The notes under the pieces were generated by a model that worked only from the letters and a program-made list of their open reading frames with translations, was not told the origin of the DNA and did not search any database. This document shows, piece after piece, positions 5,842 to 8,996 of a stretch of DNA of 8,996 nt. The DNA is from Anaerolineae bacterium CG2_30_64_16. GTDB lineage: Bacteria > Chloroflexota > Anaerolineae > CG2-30-64-16. Location of the stretch: assembly GCA_001871755.1 (NCBI GenBank), contig MNXL01000021.1, positions 1 through 8,996 on the forward strand, in the 5' to 3' direction. Positions within the stretch are counted from its first letter, which is position 1; each line of letters opens with the position of its first letter. Both the position numbers and the translations under genes were made by a program.

Positions 5842-7215
5842 CGTTTCCTGAGATCTGATCTCGCGCCGGGCCTGGATGACCCCCCGCTGGCCGTTGACCA
5901 GCCAGGCCGGATCTTCGGCAGTCAACCGCTCCGCTTCCCCTTCTCGTAAGCCGACGATGATCTCCCCCTTCAGCGTGCGCAACGCGACCAGCGCCGCGGG
6001 GAAATAGGCGGTGGCCTGGGCGAAGGGCGTGGTCGGTGGCCAGTGCGCGTCGCCGAGCAGCCGACGGTAGTTGGCGTCCCCCTTGACGATCACCAGGTCC
6101 ATCCGGGCCAGGTCCGCGGCCAGGTCCGCGGGGAGCTGGAAGTAGAAGAGGCTGGTGGCGTAGTGCCAGTGGGTTGTCAGTTGGAGGCGGCCGGCCGCCA
6201 GATAGGCCCGCAACCGGGCGGCCAGCGCCGCGGCCGCGGGGCCGCCCGCCGGCAGCGCGGCCAGGCCGGCCAGCACGTCCTTTGGCATGGCATCCGACAC
6301 GAAGAACGGCTGCGGCTTCAGGTGCAGGTGGATCTCCTGGGCCAGGCCATCGGCCAGCAGCCCATCGCTCAACGCCAGGTCCATCAGTAGCTCGGTGCCG
6401 GCGTTGTCGGCCAGGATGGCCAACCGGCCGCGCCGCGCCGCGGTCAGGCGGTCCCAGACGGCCGCGGTGTCGTCGATCAGCAAGTTGGCCTGCTCGGCGC
6501 TCCGCTCGCCGGTGGCGCCCAGGCCTGCACTGAGCCGTGTCAAAGTGTGCGCGACGACGGTGTAGCTCAGATCGGTCCGGTTGCCCCACAGGCTGGCGTG
6601 GAGCAGGCGTTCGAAGCGCCCTTCGCCAGGCCCTTCGCCAGCCTCAGGACAGGCGTCACGGCGGATGAAAACGCCCCCCTGACCCCCCAACCCTTCGACA
6701 AGCCCTTCGATAAACTCAGGACCCAGCTCAGGGCAGGCTCTTGGGGGGGAAGCGGGCAGGCCAGTCAGCAGGGCGTCCACGGCCGCGGGCGCCGCGTTCG
6801 GCGCCCACTCGGTCCGCTTCTTGACGTCGTACGGGTCGAAACTCTGCCAGGGTCCGGGCTGGAAGTAGCGGGTGGCTTCCAGCACGCGGCGGTAGAAGAA
6901 CGCCTCGGCCCAATACCACGGCAGGTCGAGCCAGCTCCGGCCGACGAACGCCGCGCACGCGGGGTCCCAGAACGCCCGGTCGGCCGCGTCTTCGCGCAAC
7001 CCGCGCACCACCCCGTCCACCAGCTCGCTGTGCAGCGCGTCCAGGTCAGCGCGGATCGAGGCGGGGAAGTCGTTGAGCGCGATCGTCTCGCGCAGGATGG
7101 CCGGCACACGCACCTTAAGGGTGTGGTGTGCGAACGAGCCCGGCTCCGAGGTCAGGATGACGGGCGGGAGCGTGCTCGGGTCGATCACGGGTGGCGGCAG
7201 GGTGAAGTCGGTCAT
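5797..7215 (-). CDS. ARMT1/DUF89-family damage-control phosphatase-like protein with repeat insert
   Basis: The 472-residue product matches the ARMT1-like domain (PF01937), metal-dependent phosphatases acting on sugar phosphates and related metabolites. Diagnostic blocks are SLWGNRTDLS (208-217), the metal-binding ILADNAGTELLMDLALSD (267-284), HLKPQPFFVSDAMPKDV (298-314), DLVIVKGDANYRRLLGDAHW (373-392) and LRTLKGEIIVGL (412-423). Asp270 and Asn271 are the expected metal ligands. Residues about 152-200 (6615-6760) are foreign to the family: two dispersed-repeat copies translated in frame as CPELGPEFIEGLVEGLGG and CPEAGEGPGEG. The last ~15 residues lie antisense to the aspartic protease remnant, so the original C-terminus may be lost. 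The ATG at 7215 lacks a ribosome binding site, and a heptad array begins 6 bp upstream. It may be intact or recently inactivated. Confidence 0.85.
   Translation of the reverse strand: MTDFTLPPPVIDPSTLPPVILTSEPGSFAHHTLKVRVPAILRETIALNDFPASIRADLDALHSELVDGVVRGLREDAADRAFWDPACAAFVGRSWLDLPWYWAEAFFYRRVLEATRYFQPGPWQSFDPYDVKKRTEWAPNAAPAAVDALLTGLPASPPRACPELGPEFIEGLVEGLGGQGGVFIRRDACPEAGEGPGEGRFERLLHASLWGNRTDLSYTVVAHTLTRLSAGLGATGERSAEQANLLIDDTAAVWDRLTAARRGRLAILADNAGTELLMDLALSDGLLADGLAQEIHLHLKPQPFFVSDAMPKDVLAGLAALPAGGPAAAALAARLRAYLAAGRLQLTTHWHYATSLFYFQLPADLAADLARMDLVIVKGDANYRRLLGDAHWPPTTPFAQATAYFPAALVALRTLKGEIIVGLREGEAERLTAEDPAWLVNGQRGVIQARREIRSQETSTQDLGQGRRSIRQ
6619..6657. repeat. Dispersed short repeat, degenerate tandem form, in the ARMT1-like gene
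   Basis: CCCTTCGCCAGG is followed directly by CCCTTCGCCAGCCTCAGGACAGG. This is a diverged double copy of the CCTTCGACAAGCTCAGGAC repeat. It is translated in frame on the minus strand as part of the foreign segment of the ARMT1-like protein. Confidence 0.7.
6691..6739. repeat. Dispersed short repeat, nested composite form, in the ARMT1-like gene
   Basis: An outer copy (CCCTTCGACA ... CAGCTCAGGGCAGG) is split by an inner copy (GCCCTTCGATAAACTCAGGAC). The same composite recurs at 8678-8724. The open frame of the host gene continues through it. Confidence 0.85.
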
Positions 7216-7221
7216 GGTGGT

Positions 7222-7326
7222 GATGGGCAGATGGCAGATGGCAGATGGCGGGTGGCTGATGGCTGATGGCAGATGGCAGATGGCAAAGGGCAGATGGCAG
7301 ATGGCAAATAGCAAATGGCAAATAGC
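7222..7326. repeat. 7-bp tandem array, consensus AGATGGC/AAATGGC
   Basis: Fifteen contiguous heptads run from 7222, mostly AGATGGC with TGATGGC, AAAGGGC and AAATAGC variants; the left end is less regular. Because three units make 21 bases, the minus strand can be translated as a period-7 peptide (CHLPSAI-like), which is a by-product and not a protein. The array ends 6 bp from the ATG of the ARMT1-like gene, so it occupies that gene's 5' untranslated region. Confidence 0.9.
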
Positions 7327-7353
7327 ATGGCAAGTTGGGTCTGGAGTGGGCAT

Positions 7354-7445
7354 TCACAGGTTGTGGTCCAGGGGGCTGCGGACGGCCAGGCCGCCGCGCT
7401 GCAGAACGTGCCCTTCGACAAGCTCAGGACAAGGGTGTAGATCTC
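7354..7445 (-). pseudogene. 3' tail remnant of a second tyrosine integrase
   Basis: On the minus strand this piece reads ATCTACACC, a 23-bp short-repeat insert, then a frame giving HVLQRGGLAVRSPLDHNL and a TGA at 7354-7356. It aligns with few mismatches to the end of the integrase pseudogene at 7976-8059, including the position of the insert. Homology stops just upstream of the IYT codons, so only the last ~25 codons survive. Here the insert is 23 bp and shifts the frame, unlike the 24-bp insert in the larger copy. It is in the same orientation as the other integrase remnant, about 610 bp away. Confidence 0.75.
7411..7433. repeat. Dispersed short repeat in the integrase tail remnant (23 bp)
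   Basis: CCCTTCGACAAGCTCAGGACAAG, closest to the consensus of all copies here. It separates the tyrosine-Thr codons (ATCTACACC) from CACGTTCTGCAG on the minus strand, which would be contiguous in an uninterrupted integrase gene. Confidence 0.85.
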
Positions 7446-7516
7446 GGCAGCCCAGGAATGGACCACACAGGTCATGATTCTCTGATACAGGCCAGCCCAG
7501 CTTCTCTCAAAAAGCA

Positions 7517-7831
7517 CTATGCTGGCACGAGTTCTCCGGGCATCAGCTCTAACACGATACGCCGGCCGTCTTCCAAAACGATTCTGTTGCCACGGACCTG
7601 AAGGCTTGTCGGTTGGCCTTCAGGCACAGCAAAGACCAGGCGGTCGCCCTGGATCGCACCCCAGAGATGGATCTCCTCGGCAGAAGCCCAACGCCCTGCT
7701 TCAATCTGCGCCCAAGCCTGGAAGAAGGCAGACATCTCCACCTCATCCTCGTCGCGGGTGATGAATGTGTCGAGCATCTCCTCGAATTCCTCAGGCAGGT
7801 CGGGATTCAGGTCGAATCTTGTCAGCAGCAT
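7517..7831 (-). CDS. Hypothetical acidic protein, 104 residues
   Basis: I do not recognise the family. The N-terminal half is acidic and helical in character (LNPDLPEEFEEMLDTFITRD at 8-27, then a DEDEVEMSAFFQAW stretch). The C-terminal half looks β-rich (GDRLVFAVPEG, SLQVRGNRIVLEDGRRIVLE), ending MPGELVPA. No signal peptide, cysteine cluster or catalytic motif is seen. The open frame extends upstream to 7891, but no start codon lies between the predicted transcription start (about 7868) and the ATG at 7831. That ATG has no good ribosome binding site: a purine-rich GGGAAAGG sits 17 bases away. It has the best promoter of the right-hand half and lies between two integrase remnants. A small regulator, antitoxin-like or cargo protein are all possible. 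Confidence 0.7.
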   Translation of the reverse strand: MLLTRFDLNPDLPEEFEEMLDTFITRDEDEVEMSAFFQAWAQIEAGRWASAEEIHLWGAIQGDRLVFAVPEGQPTSLQVRGNRIVLEDGRRIVLELMPGELVPA

Positions 7832-7874
7832 AGCTCTACCACAATGGGCCTTTCCCTCATGAGCGACTGTGCCT

Positions 7875-7902
7875 ATTATACCGCACTCCACTTGATTGGC
7901 AA
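7875..7902 (-). promoter_or_regulatory. Strong σ70-type promoter of the 104-residue gene
   Basis: On the minus strand TTGCCA (7902-7897) and a perfect TATAAT (7880-7875) are 16 bases apart, giving a leader of about 37 bases before the ATG at 7831. Confidence 0.8.
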
Positions 7903-7925
7903 GCTTGCATTGGCAAGCCGCTTGC
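7895..7925. promoter_or_regulatory. Operator-like repeats overlapping the -35 region
   Basis: ATTGGCAAGC occurs twice as a direct repeat (7895-7904 and 7909-7918), 14 bp apart. Between and after them are two dyads: the perfect palindrome GCAAGCTTGC (7899-7908) and GCAAG-CCG-CTTGC (7913-7925). The first repeat contains the -35 hexamer. This arrangement suits a repressor, possibly the product of the gene itself, but that is inference. Confidence 0.45.
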
Positions 7926-8023
7926 TGCGCCCAAAGGCGCCGTCCATGCCCGCTATGGAGGTGAGAGCGATTCCTCTAGTCCAGAGGGCTGCGGACGGCG
8001 AGGCCGCCGCGCTGGAGGACGTG

Positions 8024-8047
8024 CCCTTCGACTACGCTCAGGATGCA
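8024..8047. repeat. Dispersed short repeat in the integrase C-terminus (24 bp, in frame)
   Basis: CCCTTCGACTACGCTCAGGATGCA lies between the Tyr-Thr codons and the HVLQRGG codons. It adds eight codons without changing frame. It sits at the same junction as the 23-bp copy at 7411-7433. Confidence 0.85.
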
Positions 8048-8593
8048 GGTGTAGATCATCGTCGTTTTCACGTCCTTATGGCCGAGCAACTCCTGGACGG
8101 TGCGGATGTCGTAGTGGTTCTCAAGCAAGTGGGTGGCAAAGCTATGGCGGAAGGTGTGGGGACTGACGGGCTTGGGGATGCCAACGGCTTTGGCGGCAGC
8201 GTGGACGGCGCGCTGGACGCTGCTCTCGTCCAGGTGGTGGCGACGCACGGCGTCCGAACGCGGGTCCACAGAGAGGCGGTCGGAGGGGAAGACGTATTGC
8301 CAGATCCATTCGCGGCTGGCGTTGGGGTATTTGCGGTCCAGGGCGTTGGGCAGATAAACGGCGCCCAAGTCTTTGGCGAGATCCTCGTCATGGAGGCGTT
8401 GGACGCGTTGCAGATGCTGCTGGAGGGGTGCAATCAGGCTGTCGGGCAGCATCGTGATGTGGTCCTGCTGGCCTTTACCATCGCGCACAGTGATCGTGCG
8501 ATAGGAAAAGTCGCGGTTCCTTCGCTTCACCAGGGAAATCCAGGTCTATCTTGAGGACTTCGCGGTAGAGGAAGAGCAGGGCGCTGAGCGCCT

Positions 8594-8616
8594 CACTTCG
8601 ACAGGCTCAGTGCGGG
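8594..8616. repeat. Dispersed short repeat in the integrase N-terminal domain (CACT...AGTG type)
   Basis: CACTTCGACAGGCTCAGTGCGGG separates the STQN codons from the ALSALLFLY codons on the minus strand and changes the reading frame. It belongs to the variant whose ends are CAC/GTG instead of CC/GG. Confidence 0.8.
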
Positions 8617-8677
8617 GATTCTGAGTGGAGGCGGCGACGTGTTTTTCGACGGCCAGGTGGGTGAGGAAGGCTGCGAT

Positions 8678-8724
8678 CCTTCGACAGGCCCTTCGATAAA
8701 CTCAGGACACAGCTCAGGACATGC
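8678..8724. repeat. Dispersed short repeat, nested composite form, in the integrase pseudogene
   Basis: CCTTCGACAGG-CCCTTCGATAAACTCAGGAC-ACAGCTCAGGACATGC shares the nested organisation of the copy at 6691-6739. On the minus strand it separates the MAGPE codons from the AAFLTHL codons and shifts the frame. Confidence 0.85.
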
Positions 8725-8847
8725 CTCGGGGCCGGCCATGTCTCTGGGATGGCGCTTGTCGTGGAACAGAATGAAGCGTCTGATCCAATCCACGTAAGCC
8801 ACTTCGGTGCGGATGGAATAGTGTTTGAGGCGGATCGCGTCGCGGAC

Positions 8848-8871
8848 ACTTCGACACAGCTCAGTGCAGGC
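8848..8871. repeat. Dispersed short repeat near the integrase start (24 bp, in frame)
   Basis: ACTTCGACACAGCTCAGTGCAGGC adds eight codons (ACTELCRS) between KKLLDQ and VRDAIRLKH, which would be contiguous in the intact protein. The frame is preserved. Confidence 0.8.
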
Positions 8872-8929
8872 CTGATCCAGGAGCTTTTTGGGCTGGGCTT
8901 CCATAATAACCTACTCGTCAACAAAGGGC

Positions 8930-8958
8930 TTGACAGACAAAGAATTGTGTGCTACATT
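8930..8958 (+). promoter_or_regulatory. Strong outward promoter at the right edge
   Basis: A perfect TTGACA (8930-8935) and TACATT (8953-8958) are separated by 17 bases, pointing away from the integrase remnant toward DNA beyond the window. A short dyad AAGAA-GA-TTCTT (8972-8983) lies just after the expected transcription start and may be an operator. No start codon with a ribosome binding site appears in the remaining bases. Confidence 0.7.
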
Positions 8959-8996
8959 ACCAACAGCCGATAAGAAGATTCTTGTCAGTTTCTTGC

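Larger units (their letters stand above)
7976..8904 (-). pseudogene. Integron-type tyrosine integrase (IntI-like), decayed
   Basis: From ATG 8904 the N-terminal SAM-like domain is readable (VRDAIRLKHYSIRTEVAYVD, then WIRRFILFHDKRHPRDMAGP). After a repeat it continues in another frame as AAFLTHLAVEKHVAASTQN, and after another as ALSALLFLYREVLKIDL. The sequence then jumps to DFSYRTITVRDGKG. The intervening ~60-75 residues usual in the family, including the Box I catalytic Arg, are missing. The C-terminal half (8530-7976) is open, with the IntI-specific extra segment NALDRKYPNASREWIWQYVF, then HTFRHSFATHLL, LLGHKD and tyrosine MIYT. The normal ending IYT-HVLQRGGLAVRSPLD is interrupted by a repeat after YT. 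Four repeat insertions, at least two frameshifts and the deletion make this non-functional. Confidence 0.85.

Noticed and set aside
7212..7517. Minus-strand frames with CHLPSAI-type peptide repeats
   Set aside because: They are translations of the 7-bp array, whose three-unit period happens to avoid stop codons.
7446..7975. Integron gene cassette with attC between the two integrase tails
   Set aside because: No RYYYAAC/GTTRRRY pair was found bounding the gene, and the gene has its own strong promoter, which cassette genes usually lack.
7613..8554. A 313-codon plus-strand open frame
   Set aside because: It is antisense to both the 104-residue gene and the integrase C-terminal half and crosses their boundary. 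It has no recognisable domain.

Overview
The window reads as a high-GC bacterial chromosome segment, most likely from the Chloroflexota (Anaerolineae/Caldilineae-like). The evidence is circumstantial: Thr/Pro-rich linkers on exported proteins, heptanucleotide tandem arrays between genes, many dispersed copies of a CCTTCGACAAGCTCAGGAC-type repeat, and the gene families present. No marker gene settles the assignment.

Layout. 1-207 is the 3' end of an unidentified gene. 208-447 holds two blocks of 7-bp tandem repeats. 448-2164 is a two-gene plus-strand unit: an adenosine-specific kinase family protein and a LytR-CpsA-Psr (LCP) cell-envelope protein. A hairpin at 2178-2222 separates it from a convergent exported DUF4139 protein (2251-3705). 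3706-3932 is intergenic, with two hairpins. A small lipoprotein (3933-4142) and a SAM-dependent methyltransferase (4167-4937) form a minus-strand unit, divergent from a YgjP-type zinc metallopeptidase (5044-5604). Both divergent genes have promoters placed so that transcription would begin at the start codon, so both look leaderless.

From 5605 onward the region is accessory and decayed. It contains a retropepsin-like aspartic protease remnant (5653-5841), an ARMT1/DUF89-family gene with a repeat-derived insert (5797-7215), a heptad array (7222-7326), the 3' tail of a lost tyrosine integrase (7354-7445), a small unrecognised gene with a near-consensus promoter (7517-7831), and an integron-type integrase pseudogene (7976-8904). 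The integrase pseudogene has lost its Box I region and carries four short-repeat insertions.

The most interesting signal is that short repeat. There are seven loci in the right-hand 2.4 kb, and most lie inside recognisable coding sequence. Some keep the frame (two 24-bp inserts in the integrase; the insert in the ARMT1 gene) and others break it. A nested form with one copy inside another occurs twice with nearly the same sequence. Two paralogous integrase tails carry an insert at the same nucleotide junction, just after the catalytic tyrosine codon. This behaviour resembles protein-coding palindromic elements such as those of Rickettsia. A strong plus-strand promoter at 8930-8958 lies just 5' of the integrase remnant, where an integron cassette promoter would sit; what it drives is outside the window.
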